NCBI RefSeq assembly: GCF_042767895.1 | Contig: NC_091572.1 | Location: 27,715,777 to 27,733,546 of the forward strand | Source of the DNA: Penaeus vannamei | Taxonomy: Eukaryota; Arthropoda; Malacostraca; Decapoda; Penaeidae | Direction: 5' to 3' | Length of the DNA: 17,770 nt | In this document: positions 7,396-17,206 of the stretch, piece by piece | Numbering within the stretch: the stretch's first letter is position 1 | Layout: every line of letters starts with the position of its first letter | Notes under the pieces: generated by a model | Databases searched by the model: none | What the model saw: only the letters and a program-made list of their open reading frames with translations | What the model was told of the DNA's origin: nothing | Program-made: the position numbers and the translations under genes

Positions 7396-8228
7396 ATTTC
7401 CTTCTTTCTTTGTCTTTTCTTTTCCTTTCTTTTTTCAGCTTTTTTTTCTTTTGTCATTCTCGATTTTCCTCTTTTATCGTTTTCTTTCTTTCTTTTTTAT
7501 TCTTCTCTTTCTTTTTTCTCTTTCTTTTCTCTCTCTATCTTTGTCTCTCTCCTTTCTCTCTCTTTTCACTTCGCTTCATATCTGTCTTTCCTCCCATCAC
7601 CCATCCCTCCATCCCCCCCATCCCCCCCATCCCCCCCTTCGCAATTTTCCAAAGCCGACACCCACTTCAGGAGTTTTATATTTGGCGGACAAATAGTTGC
7701 CTTCTGTCCCTCCTCCCCCGCCCTCTCCCTCTTTCCCTCCTGTCCCCCTTCCCCTTCCACTCCCTCTCTCTTCCTCCTCCTTTCCCTCTCCCTTTCTCTC
7801 TCTCTCCACTCTTCTCTCTCTTCTCTCTCCTTCCCTCTTTCCCTCTCCTCTTCCCATTTCCCCTCTTCCTCTTCTTATTTTCCTTTTCCTCATTCTCTCC
7901 CGTTTCCATCTCTACCCCTTCCTTTCCATCTCCCTTTTCTTCCTCCCGACTTTCTCTGTCAAATCCTCTTTCCCTCCTCCTCTCCCCTTTCAATCTCAAT
8001 TACCCTCTTGTCTTTTCTTTCTCCTTTCCCCTCCCTCCTCCCCCTTCCCACCCCCTCCCACTCCTCCCCCTTCCCCTCCCTCTCCCCTCCTTCCTTCCCT
8101 TACTCCTCCCTCCCTTCCTCCTTACCCTCCCTCCCTTCCCCTCCCTCCTTCCCCCTTCCCCCCCTCCCTCCCTTCCCCTCCTTCCTCCTTTTCACTCCGC
8201 TTACCCTCCCTCCCTCCCTCCTTCCCTC
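7396..8228. repeat. Long pyrimidine-rich tract with (CATCCCCCC)n
   Basis: About 830 bp of C/T-rich DNA, T-rich first and then TCCCTCC-rich. A CATCCCCCC-type unit is repeated about three times near 7608-7637. One unique interruption (about 7639-7700) carries TTTGGCGG (7681-7688). Ser/Leu/Pro frames across it, including one of about 350 codons, are low-complexity artefacts. Confidence 0.9.
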
Positions 8229-8696
8229 ACAATAAGAAAAAAAAAGAAAAAAGAAAAATACAGAGAAAAAAAAAGACGATCGGTTCTCGGATTCCTAATA
8301 AGTGATGTCTGTCCTGTGTCCGATTGCGTTGATTTTTTCTTCACAGTAATTGCACTGAATCGACACTTTCGCACGCGTTCGCCTCGCGGAAATTCATTTA
8401 TGAACTCGGTTTTGGAATAACGAAAGAAAAAAATATGAATGTGGAATGGAGAAAAATAAGAATGTTGGTGATAATCACATGTGTAGTGCAGCCAGACTGG
8501 CGCTGGCTTCGGAATATCTAAACACAAAAATCGGAATGTATGATTATTTTTTAGATTCTTATATATATATATTCCCTTATTGGGTTTATCTGTGTTTTTT
8601 ATTATTATTATTATTTATTGTTTGTCTCGTAAAAAGATATCGAAGAGATTGAGAGGAAGACCGGAAGATATATAAAGGAAATTGATAAAGAAAAAA

Positions 8697-8700
<4 letters not shown>
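8229..8700. other. AT-rich unique DNA, no gene recognised
   Basis: A-rich, then mixed sequence with a short (ATT)n near 8599-8618. A minus-strand frame covering about 8527-8230 has a balanced composition in its first 80 codons but matches nothing I know and runs into repeat-derived Phe and Arg/Glu/Gly runs. I do not call it a gene. Confidence 0.5.

Positions 8701-8701
<1 letters not shown>

Positions 8702-8744
<43 letters not shown>
8702..8744. repeat. (TA)n microsatellite
   Basis: About 21 perfect TA units, followed by ATTTATATTTATA. Confidence 0.95.
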
Positions 8745-8750
<6 letters not shown>

Positions 8751-9185
8751 TTATAAAAGACATGCAAAAAGAAGCGAAAAAGTCAAATATAATTATAATT
8801 ATACCGACCTCACGTTGCGTTTTCAGTCGTCAGTCACCGCGTAAAAAAAAAAGAAGGAAAAGTTGAACAAGGCAAAAAAAGAGGGAAAAAATCTCAATAG
8901 GCGTCACCCAGTCACTCTGCATTTGTTTGTTGTTTGCGAGGACGCTGCGAATATTTGTGCAAGAGGCTGTTGTTTTTGTTCTCCGCAGCTGATTCTCCTG
9001 ATGATGGTGGGGGGAGGGAGGGGAAAGTAGGGGGGGGGAGGGGGCACGGGAAAAGGGAAATCTGAGCCCTTTTTGTTGCTTTGTTTTGATTTTTTTCGCT
9101 TTTTTCGTTTTTCTTTCGAAGGGAAATTGAATGTGTTGTTCTGCTTCGGTTTTAAACATTCCTGAATACCTTTTTTTCGCTTTTA
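8745..9185. other. AT-rich unique DNA with a G-rich patch
   Basis: Ordinary sequence. The G-rich patch 9008-9046 has several GGG-or-longer runs (G4-capable). No coding feature is seen. Confidence 0.5.
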
Positions 9186-9392
9186 GGTATTGCCTCTCCT
9201 CCCTTACCCTTCCCCTCCCCTTCCCCCTCCCCTCTCCTCCCTCTTTGTTTTTTTTTCCCTTTTCATTCGCTTTCTTCCCCCCCCCCCCCTCCTCCCCTCT
9301 CCCCACCCCTATCTGGTTTTCATTTGGCATCATCCAGTAAGGGACTTGTATCTGATTTCGACATTTGAATGCTTTAGCCTCTGCCCCCCCCC

Positions 9393-9476
<84 letters not shown>

Positions 9477-9541
9477 CTCTCTCTCTCTTGCTTTCTTTCT
9501 TTCTCTTTCTTTTTCTCTTTCTTCTATTTTTCTTTTTCTAT

Positions 9542-9638
<97 letters not shown>

Positions 9639-9788
9639 TTTCTTTTATTTCTTTATCTCCTCAAAATCCCCTTCTCCCCTTTTCCCTCTCCCATCCTTTC
9701 TCCTCTACCCCCCCCCCCTACCTATCCTTCTTTTTGCCTCACTCTTTTTTCCCTCTCTCTCTTTATTTTTATTTTCCTTCCACGCTTC
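9186..9788. repeat. Pyrimidine block with two long (CT)n arrays
   Basis: C/T-rich DNA with poly(C) near 9277-9288, a (CT)n at about 9397-9472, a TTTCTTTCTC stretch, and a second (CT)n at about 9550-9634. C-runs precede both arrays. The Ser/Leu frames are artefacts. Confidence 0.95.
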
Positions 9789-9984
9789 TAATTTACATTC
9801 CCCAAGGCAAATAAGAAGCATCAGCAATAGAAGCCCAAGATCGCATTCCGTCGTAAGGAGCGAACGAGGTTCCTCGGCCATTGCGCGCGACTGCTTTCAA
9901 TTGTCGCGTCGAAGAACCTTTTATTGCGATCCTCTGGCATTGGTTTCTGTCCCTGCCGCTAGAGGGCCGAGGGGTGGTTGTGGG
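9789..9984. other. CpG-containing unique island
   Basis: About 195 bp of unique sequence with many CG dinucleotides (for example GCGCGCGAC near 9885 and GTCGCGTCGAAG near 9903). The CTCF-like site is listed separately. No splice pair or family peptide is recognised. Confidence 0.5.
9956..9967 (+). promoter_or_regulatory. CTCF-like motif
   Basis: CCGCTAGAGGGC matches every position of the vertebrate-type CTCF core CCRSYAGRKGGC. CTCF and its zinc fingers are conserved in arthropods, but insect site preferences differ slightly. The match is direct; occupancy is inferred. Confidence 0.3.
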
Positions 9985-10340
9985 AGGAGTGAGGGGGGGG
10001 GGAGGAAGGGAGGGGGATGGAGGAAGGGAGGGAGGGAGATGGGAAGGGGAGGAGGAGGGAAGTGGGAAGGAGAGGAAAAAGAGGGAGGAAGGGTGTAGAG
10101 CGGATGATGATAGGGAGAGGGAAGAGAGGGAGAGGGGAAATTTGATAACACGTAAGGTCTCGTGTGAAGATGACGAGGTTAGGACGGAGGGGAAGGGAAG
10201 GGCTGGAAGCCATTTAACACTTCAATTTCATGACGCCTGGTGGGGGAGGGGGGAGGGGGAAGGGGGAGGGGTTTATTGACACGTAAACTTAAGAGGCAAA
10301 GGGGAGGGGGGAGAGGGAGGGAGTGTTAACACGTAAAAGA
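9985..10340. repeat. G/A-rich tract with repeated ACACGTAA modules
   Basis: Purine-rich DNA (GGGAGG, GGGGA) including a G4-capable run (about 10239-10271). T(A/G)ACACGTAA recurs at 10146-10155, 10277-10286 and 10327-10336, the last two each followed within about 10 bases by AAGAGG and separated by exactly 50 bp. Confidence 0.75.
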
Positions 10341-10862
10341 GGTCGAGAAAGAGCAATGGAGGAATTTATTAATTATAACGAGGCGATAAGAGACGGAATG
10401 GCGGGAAAACCTCTTAAACTGACACGCGAGACGATGAATAGAAGTCGCAACGTCTAACCTTCGGCGGCGCTCGTGGTAAGAAAAGTTTATAAATTGCTCA
10501 CATTTTTCTCTTTTCTAATCTTCTTTGATAGAAAAGTGTAAAGTTATGAAAGGTGGAATATTTGCCTCGTTTAAACTAGTCGATTTAAAAAGGCGATGAT
10601 TTTAAACCCTTTACGGCTAATGATAAAAAAGTGTAACGGCCAAATTCGATAGAGAATGTTGCCATCTGGGGTATCATTTTTTTTCGAACTCTTCTCCCAA
10701 TAATTTGCATAACATTGGCTGGAATGAACTTTTAAACCGGTGCATAATCAGTCTAGTGAATTATGTAGAAATGAATATATGGTTGGTTTGTCGGCGATAC
10801 GAACATATCAAGGAGGCCGTTACTGAGAAAGATCCGAGAGACATTCACTGTTATCTTTTCTG
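10341..10862. other. AT-rich unique DNA, no gene recognised
   Basis: Normal-complexity sequence. GGCGGGAAA occurs at 10400-10408, a GGTAAGA donor-like site near 10474, two related segments GATAGAAAAGTGTAA (near 10527) and GATAAAAAAGTGTAA (near 10622), and an ATTTGCAT POU octamer (10703-10710). No coherent exon emerges. Confidence 0.5.
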
Positions 10863-10864
10863 CT

Positions 10865-11278
10865 TTTGATATTTCATTTCCCGTTCTCTTTTCCTTTCAT
10901 CCGTCTTCTTCTCTTTCCCCTTCTTCTTCCTTTTCATCTTTTCCTTCTCCTCTTTTACCACATCCTCGTCGTCGTCGTCTTCTTTTTCTTCTTCATCTTC
11001 TTCGGCTTCTTCGTCTTTCTTCGTCTTCTTCTTCGTCTTCCTCTTCCTCCTGCTGCTGCTCCTCCTCCTCCTTTGATATTTCATTTCCCGTTCTCTTTTC
11101 CTTTCATCCGTCTTCTTCTCTTTCCCCTTCTTCTTCCTTTTCATCTTTTCCTTCTCCTCTTTTACCACATCCTCGTCGTCGTCGTCTTCTTTTTCTTCTT
11201 CATCTTCTTCGGCTTCTTCTTCGTCTTCTTCTTCGTCTTCTTCTTCGTCTTCTTCTTCCTCCTGCTGCTGCTCCTCCT
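10865..11278. repeat. 207-bp tandem duplication in CTT-rich DNA
   Basis: The unit starting TTTGATATTTCATTTCCCG begins at 10865 and again at 11072. The first 147 bp (10865-11011 and 11072-11218) appear identical by eye; the (CTT)-rich end has drifted. Because 207 is divisible by 3, the minus-strand frame stays open through both units and reads a Lys/Glu/Asp-rich repeat including DDDDEDVVKEEKEKMKR. That composition follows the trinucleotide bias, so I annotate a repeat, not a gene. Confidence 0.93.
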
Positions 11279-12312
11279 CCTTCCTCTTCCTCCTGCTCCT
11301 CCTCCTGCTCCTCCTCCTCCTCCTCCTCCTCCTCCTCCTCCTCACTCCCCCTCCTCCTCCTGTTGCTGCTGCTCCTCCTCCCTCCTCCTCCTCCTCCTCC
11401 CTCCTCCTCCTCCTCCTCCTCCTCCTCCTCCACCTGTTGCTGCTCCCTCCTGCTCATCCTCCTGTTCCTCCCTCCTGCTCATCCTCTGCTCATCCTCCTC
11501 CTCCTCCTGCTCCTCCTCCTCCTGCTCCCTTCCTGCTCCTCCTCCACCTCCTCCTCCTCCTCCTCCCTCTCCTCCCTCCTCCTCCCACTGCTGCTCCTCC
11601 CCTCCTCCTGCTCCCTCCTCCTCCTCCTCCTCTCCTCCTCCTGCTCCTCCTCCTGCTCCTCCTCTTCCTCCCTCCACTCCTGCTCCCCTCCTCCTCCTCC
11701 CTCCTCCTGCTCCTCCTCCTGCACCTCCTGCTCCTCCTCCTCCTCCTGCTCCTGCTCCTCCTCCTGCTCCTCCTCCTCCTCCTGTTGCTGCTCACTCCTC
11801 CTCCTCCCTCACTCCTCCTCCCTCCTCCTCCCTCCTCCTCCTCCTCCTCCCTCCTCCGTTGCTGCTCCTCCTACCTCCCTGTTCCTCCTCCTGCTCATCC
11901 TCCTGCTCATCCTCCCTCCCTCCCTCCCTGCTCCTCCCTCCCTCCTGCTCCCTCCTGCTCCTCCTCCTCCTCCTCCTCCTCCTCCCTCCTCCTGCTGCTC
12001 CTCCTCCTCCTCCTCCTCCTCCTCCTCCTGCTCCTCCCCCTTCTCCTCCTCCCTCCCTTCCCTCCTGCTCCTCCTCCTCCTCCCTCCTCCTGCTCCTCCT
12101 CCTTCCTGCTCCTCCCTCCCTGCTCCTCCTCCTCCTCCCTCCTCCTCCTCCCTCTCCTCCTCCTTCCTCCTCCTCCTCCTCCTCCTCCTCCTCCTCCTCC
12201 TGTTGCTGCTCCTCCTGCTCATCCTCCTGTTCCTCCTCCTGCTCCTCCTTCCTCCTCATTATCCTCCTCCTTCCTCGTCGTCGTCCTCCTCTTTCTCTTC
12301 CTCCTTCCTCCT
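11279..12312. repeat. (CTC)n/(CTG)n trinucleotide array, ~1 kb
   Basis: Over 1 kb of CTC/TCC/CTG trinucleotides with periodic CTGCTC and CTGTTGCTGCTCC variants (near 11361, 11434, 11783, 12201) and CCTCCCT phase breaks. Frames of up to about 490 codons (Pro/Ser/Leu on +, Glu/Arg/Gly on -) come entirely from the repeat and overlap in several frames on both strands. Confidence 0.96.
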
Positions 12313-12954
12313 TGGGTTGCCAAGATGCCGTTCCAGATTTTTTTCTTAATTAGACGTAGACAATTCAGCTACTGGCAATTGTTTCTACTGAAGTATAAAT
12401 TCTTTGTAAGTCGGATTCAACTCCGACTTATGAAGAATCCGACGCGATGATGAAAGGATCAGCTTGAGAAGTTTATAGATATTAGCATTTCGTTCTCTTC
12501 TAGAATTTGGAATTGGATGTATGTGAAATTAAGGATTTCTTTTTGTGCTTTTTTGTATTCCTTTATTGTTTTAATTTATTTTTTTTATTTTCTATTATAT
12601 ATTTTTTTCCCCTTTTTTGTTTGTCTTCGGAGGTTTCGTTTATTTACTAATTTACTAATTCGTTCTCTTTCATGGATTACGTTTTTGGGTTATTGCTTTG
12701 ACGGATGACAGCACGAGAGCCGTTCGCCAGATTGAGGGGAAAAAAGTGCAGCATTAAACTTCTTTATGCAGTCTAATGGATGAGACAAAAAAAATTGTTT
12801 TTCTCAGCTTAATGAAAGAGGAGATTGTAAAAAAGGGGGATTAGTAACAGCAAGGACGTTCCTCCTATCACGTTTTTTTCTCTCTCTCTCTCATTTCTTT
12901 CGTTTTCTTTTTATATTCGTAACAAGATCCGATTACAGAAAAAGCGAAATGCTA
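12313..12954. other. AT-rich unique DNA, no gene recognised
   Basis: Ordinary sequence with stops in all frames and a short (CT)n near 12881-12892. It includes the hairpin pair listed separately. No exon is recognised. Confidence 0.5.
12407..12443. other. Overlapping, mutually exclusive hairpins
   Basis: TAAGTCGGA (12407-12415) is perfectly complementary to TCCGACTTA (12422-12430) with a six-base loop, TTCAAC. The overlapping GTCGGATTC (12410-12418) is also perfectly complementary to GAATCCGAC (12435-12443). Both stems are 9 bp, and they share the same left strand, so only one can form at a time. I recognise no known RNA family. Confidence 0.55.
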
Positions 12955-13735
12955 ATATTTATCCTCTTTTTTTTCTTTTTCTTTCTTTCTTTTTTTCTTT
13001 TTAACAACGTGCATACAGACGGGATGTTATTTTCCTTTGCTGCATGTTTATCTCTTGTCCTGCTTTCTTTTTTCTTTTCTTGCTAAACTTTCCTTCCTTT
13101 CTTTTTTCCTTTCTTTCTTTTTTCTTTCTTTCTTTTTATTTCCTTCCTTCCTTCTTTCCTTCCTTTCTTCCTTCCTTTCTTCCTTTGTTTCTTATTTTGC
13201 TTTTCTTTTTTCTTTCATTCTTTCTTTCTTTTCATTATTTTTTTCCGTAATTTCTTCATTTATTTCCGTCCTTCTATCCTTCCTTCTTACCTTTTTACTT
13301 TTCATTCTTTCTTGCTACCTTCGCTCCTTCTTTCCTTTCTTCCTTGCTTCCTTCTTTCATTAATTTCATTCCTTCTTCCTTCCCTCGTTCATTATTTCAT
13401 TCCTTCCCTCCTTCCCCCCTTCCTTCCTTCCCTCTTTCCTTCTCTTCCTCCTCTCCCTTCCTCCCCTCCCTCCTACCTACCTTCCCTCCTACCTTCCTTC
13501 CCTCCCTCCTCCCTTCCCTCCCTCTCTCCCTTCCCTCCCTCCTCCCTTCCCTCCCTCCTCCCTTCCTCCCCCTACTTCCTCTCCCCTCCCTCCTTCCTCC
13601 CCTCCCTGCTTCGTCCCCTCCCTCCTGCCTTCCCTCCCTCCTGCCCCCCCTCCCTCCTCCCTTCCCTCCCTCCTCCCTTCCCTCCCTCCTTCCTTCCCTT
13701 CCATCCTTCTCCTCTCACCTTCCCCTCCCACGCTG
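12955..13735. repeat. (TTTC)n to (TTCC)n to (TCCC)n tetranucleotide block
   Basis: About 780 bp of pyrimidine shifting from TTTC units through TTCC to CCTCCCT. In the last third a 16-bp unit of CCCTTCCCTCCCTCCT type is repeated several times (about 13530-13560 and 13655-13690). Confidence 0.93.
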
Positions 13736-13853
13736 CTCCTCCCGCCGGGCTCCGTTCAGCAGACCAGTGACCCGCTGCCTCCGCGTTCCTCCCGCCGCGT
13801 CCGCCCCGGCCTTGGCGTGTCTGCAGAACCATTAGTAAAATTGCGACAGGCAT
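13719..13853 (-). CDS. Candidate first coding exon, unrecognised (minus strand)
   Basis: An ATG at 13853-13851 opens exactly 45 codons that end at AAG (13719) followed by GTGAGA, a good 5' splice donor, leaving phase 0. The peptide starts MPVAILLMVLQTRQG, which has a short hydrophobic core like a weak signal peptide. It continues with a Gly/Arg-rich part and then NAEAAGHWSAERSPAGG. I recognise no family. The exon sits in a CpG-rich segment with CCAAT- and TATA-like motifs upstream, but no downstream partner exon was found in the repeats to its left. It could be chance. Confidence 0.15.
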
Positions 13854-13912
13854 ACGCAGAGGGCCACTGGGACGCCCTTCCGATAAAGCCAATACAGGCT
13901 GGCTTTTAGCGG
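13736..13912. promoter_or_regulatory. GC-rich CpG island-like segment
   Basis: About 175 bp of GC-rich, CpG-dense unique DNA between a pyrimidine block and a G-rich block. On the minus strand, an inverted CCAAT (ATTGG near 13888) and CTAAAAG (about 13908-13902) lie upstream of a possible start codon at 13853. The layout would suit a minus-strand promoter and first exon. The role is inferred. Confidence 0.3.
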
Positions 13913-14200
13913 TGCGGGGGGAGGGGGGGGGGTTGCGAGGGTGGGTGGGCGTGTGGCAGAGGTGGAGTAAGGGGAGGGATTGAGAGAGAGGGGGAAGGGA
14001 TGAGGGAGAGAGGGGGAGGAAGGGGATGAGAGAGGGACAGAGTTATAGAGCAACAGACAGACAGATGAACAGACATACACAGACAGACAGACAGAGTGTT
14101 GAGAGAAGAAGTAAGGGAAGAGAGAGAGTGAGAGAGAAACAAACAAAGAGAGGAAAAGGGATAAAAGAAATAACACATACGGAGACAAAGGTGCTATCGT
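13913..14200. repeat. G-rich and (GACA)n purine-rich tract
   Basis: It starts with G-runs (13916-13950; G4-capable), continues as GAGAGGGGGA-type purine sequence, and includes an imperfect (ACAG)n near 14050-14095 (ACAGACAGACAG, twice). Confidence 0.8.
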
Positions 14201-14230
14201 CACTGTCCTTACCTTCCTGAAACTTTCCTG

Positions 14231-14334
14231 ACTTGCACCCCTTCCTTCCTTCCTTCTTTCTAGCTTTCCCTTTTCATTCATTCATTACTCCTCCTTTCTC
14301 CGTAAACCTTCCTTGCCTACTTCCATGCCTTCTA

Positions 14335-14407
<73 letters not shown>

Positions 14408-14508
14408 ATCTCCTTCTCTCTCTCTTTCTCTCCTTTTCTCTCTCTCTTTCTCTTCTTTCTCTCTCTCTCTCTCTTTCTCTCTCTCTTCTTTCTCTCTCTC
14501 TCTCTTTA

Positions 14509-14566
<58 letters not shown>

Positions 14567-14597
14567 CTCTCTCTCTCTTTCTTTCTCTCTCTCTCTT

Positions 14598-14651
<54 letters not shown>

Positions 14652-14652
14652 T
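14231..14652. repeat. (TTCC)n then long (CT)n arrays with an 18-bp higher-order unit
   Basis: A short TTCC run (about 14240-14260) is followed by (CT)n at about 14337-14406, TTTCTC-interrupted CT, and (CT)n to 14650. TTTCTTT recurs at about 14560, 14578 and 14596, giving an 18-bp unit of TTTCTTTCTCTCTCTCTC. Confidence 0.95.
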
Positions 14653-15250
<598 letters not shown>

Positions 15251-15760
15251 ACCTGATTTTGATTAATTTCCTGCATTTTGTTTTTATTTATCATTTTTTT
15301 TCTTCAACATTTATTCCATCATCCTTCTGAAGCCGATTTAGATAATCATCCAGTTTTTTGCTTTTGTTTTGTTTTGTTTTTGTCTTTTCTCGTTTCTACC
15401 AAGTGGTGGAAATATTTTTCTTCTTTACAGATAAAGTTGTTGTCATTGCTGTGACAGCTGTTAATATCATTACCTTAATAAGTGATTATCCCTTTTTTCT
15501 TGTGTCTGATGAGATTATCCTCCATTATTGCTAGTATCCGGCTTATTATTCTTATGTAGATGTTAATGAGATCACTATTTTTACACTCGTTATAATCATA
15601 CTCGTCATTTGCATTCCATTATAAACAGTATTCGCATCATCGTCATCTTAATGGGTAAAGAACAACATTAGTCCTGATTATCAAAAAGCATTTATTTGTC
15701 CTTTTCCAAATAACTTGAACACAAGTTTCTAACCTCATTCACCCTCCATTCATTTTTTGT
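15251..15760 (+). other. AT-rich unique DNA, probable intron of the DM13 gene
   Basis: About 500 bp of AT-rich sequence with short ATT runs and stops in all frames. It contains an ATTTGCAT octamer (15607-15614). Its place just upstream of the DM13 exon's acceptor tract suggests it is intronic; no exon is visible within it. Confidence 0.5.
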
Positions 15761-16205
<445 letters not shown>

Positions 16206-16241
16206 CACTAACCTCCCCCTTTTCTCCCTCTCTCCCCTCAG
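16206..16241 (+). promoter_or_regulatory. Branch point and 3' splice acceptor
   Basis: CACTAAC (16206-16212) fits the branch-point consensus; its A at 16211 lies 30 bases before the final G of the acceptor. A C/T run then leads to CCCCTCAG, with AG at 16240-16241. This is a textbook arrangement and fixes the exon start at 16242. Confidence 0.8.
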
Positions 16242-16379
16242 GTGGCGATGCAGCTGGCTACTTCGGGAGGTTGATCGGCCAGCTGGAGCCTCTGCACCAC
16301 CAGGTCCAGGGCGAGGTGTATGCGGTCGACTCCAGGACCATTCACATCCGGGGATTCTCGTACGACGGAACTGCGCCAG
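16242..16379 (+). CDS. Internal exon, DM13 domain of Skeletor-like protein (partial)
   Basis: This 138-nt exon reads two bases (GT) completing a split codon, 45 full codons from GGC at 16244, and one final base (G), so both flanking introns are phase 1. The peptide runs from GDAAGYFGRLIGQLEPLHH through HHQVQGEVYAVDSRTIHI to GFSYDGTAP. The HH-x-V-x-G-x-VYAVDxRT and F-x-YDG pattern is diagnostic of the DM13 domain, an extracellular or cuticle-associated module found in pairs, with a DOMON domain, in arthropod Skeletor and Knickkopf. Skeletor was described as a Drosophila spindle-matrix protein; Knickkopf organises cuticular chitin. The AVDSRT and YDGxAP details favour Skeletor's first DM13 over Knickkopf. 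About half the domain is here; its C-terminal part should follow in the next exon beyond the window. No in-frame stop is present. Confidence 0.85.
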
Positions 16380-16385
16380 GTGGGT
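16380..16385 (+). promoter_or_regulatory. 5' splice donor of the DM13 exon
   Basis: CCAG|GTGGGT: GT at 16380-16381 after CAG gives a good but not perfect donor (consensus GTRAGT). It coincides with the end of DM13 similarity and leaves phase 1, matching the upstream intron. Confidence 0.75.
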
Positions 16386-17060
16386 TGTGAGGTGGTTGTG
16401 TGAGGTTGGAGGTTGTGAGGTGAATGGGTTGTTAGGTTGTCTGTGTGGTTGGCGTTAGTTGTGGGGTGGTTGTGGCTGAGTTGGAGGTTGCTTGTAAGTG
16501 TGAATGGGTTGTTGGAGTTGTCTGTGTGGTTGGCGTTAGTTGTGGGCTGGTTGTGTGTGAGGTTGGAGGTTGGTGAGGGGTAATGGGTTGTTAGGTTGTC
16601 TGTGTGGTTGGCGTTAGTTGTGAGGTGGTTGTGTGAGGTTGGAGGTTGTGAGGTGAATGGGTTGTTAGGTTGTCTGTGTGGTTGGCGTTAGTTGTGGGGT
16701 GGTTGTGTGAGGTTGGAGGTTGTGAGGTGAATGGGTTGTTAGGTTGTCTGTGTGGTTGGCGTTAGTTGTGGGCTGGTTGTGTGAGGTTGGAGGTTGTGAG
16801 GTGAATGGGTTGTTAGGTTGTGTGGTTGGCGTTGGTTGAGGTTAAGGGGTTGTTAGGTTGTGTGAGGTTGGAGGTTGAATTGGTGTGGTTGGCGTTGGTT
16901 GTGGGATAAATTAGTTGTGTTATGTGGTTGTGGGTTAAACTGATTGTGTGGTTGCTGGTTGAAGATTAATTTGATTATAGATTATCTATAAGGTTGTCGG
17001 TTAAGGGTTAATGGGTTGTCAGGTTGTGTGGCGGTTGATCGTGAGCGAGATAGGTTGTGA
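16384..17060 (+). repeat. ~74-bp G/T-rich minisatellite in the intron
   Basis: GTGGTTGGCGTTAGTTG-type marker positions are 16445, 16526, 16604, 16678, 16752 and 16822, so units are 81, 78, 74, 74 and 70 bp. Units consist of GGTTG/GTGTGG words around GTGAATGGGTTGTTAGG. A 91-bp stretch (16384-16474) is identical by eye to 16617-16707. After about 16840 the array decays into looser GGTTGTG words to about 17060. Confidence 0.93.
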
Positions 17061-17206
17061 AGTTATGGGTTGAGTGGGCGTGTTGGTATGAGTAATTGAG
17101 TTGATCGGATGATCGAGTGTGTGTCTGTCTTCTATGTATGTTTTTTTTTGTTGTTGTTGTTGTTATTATTGTTCTTAAAGCTGTTTTCTTGTGTTAAGAG
17201 GAGAGA
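17061..17206. other. Spacer with (TTG)n/(TTA)n
   Basis: Unique sequence containing a T-run and (TTG)4(TTA)2 near 17141-17170. No exon is seen. Confidence 0.6.

Noticed and set aside
8201..8527. 108-codon minus-strand frame with partly balanced composition
   Set aside because: It ends in repeat-derived Phe and Arg/Glu/Gly runs, has no recognisable motif, and no splice or promoter evidence supports it.
10866..12353. ~495-codon + frame and overlapping ~330-codon frames, rich in Pro, Ser and Leu
   Set aside because: They arise from (CTC/CTG)n trinucleotides, are open in several frames on both strands at once, and lack any domain or splice logic.
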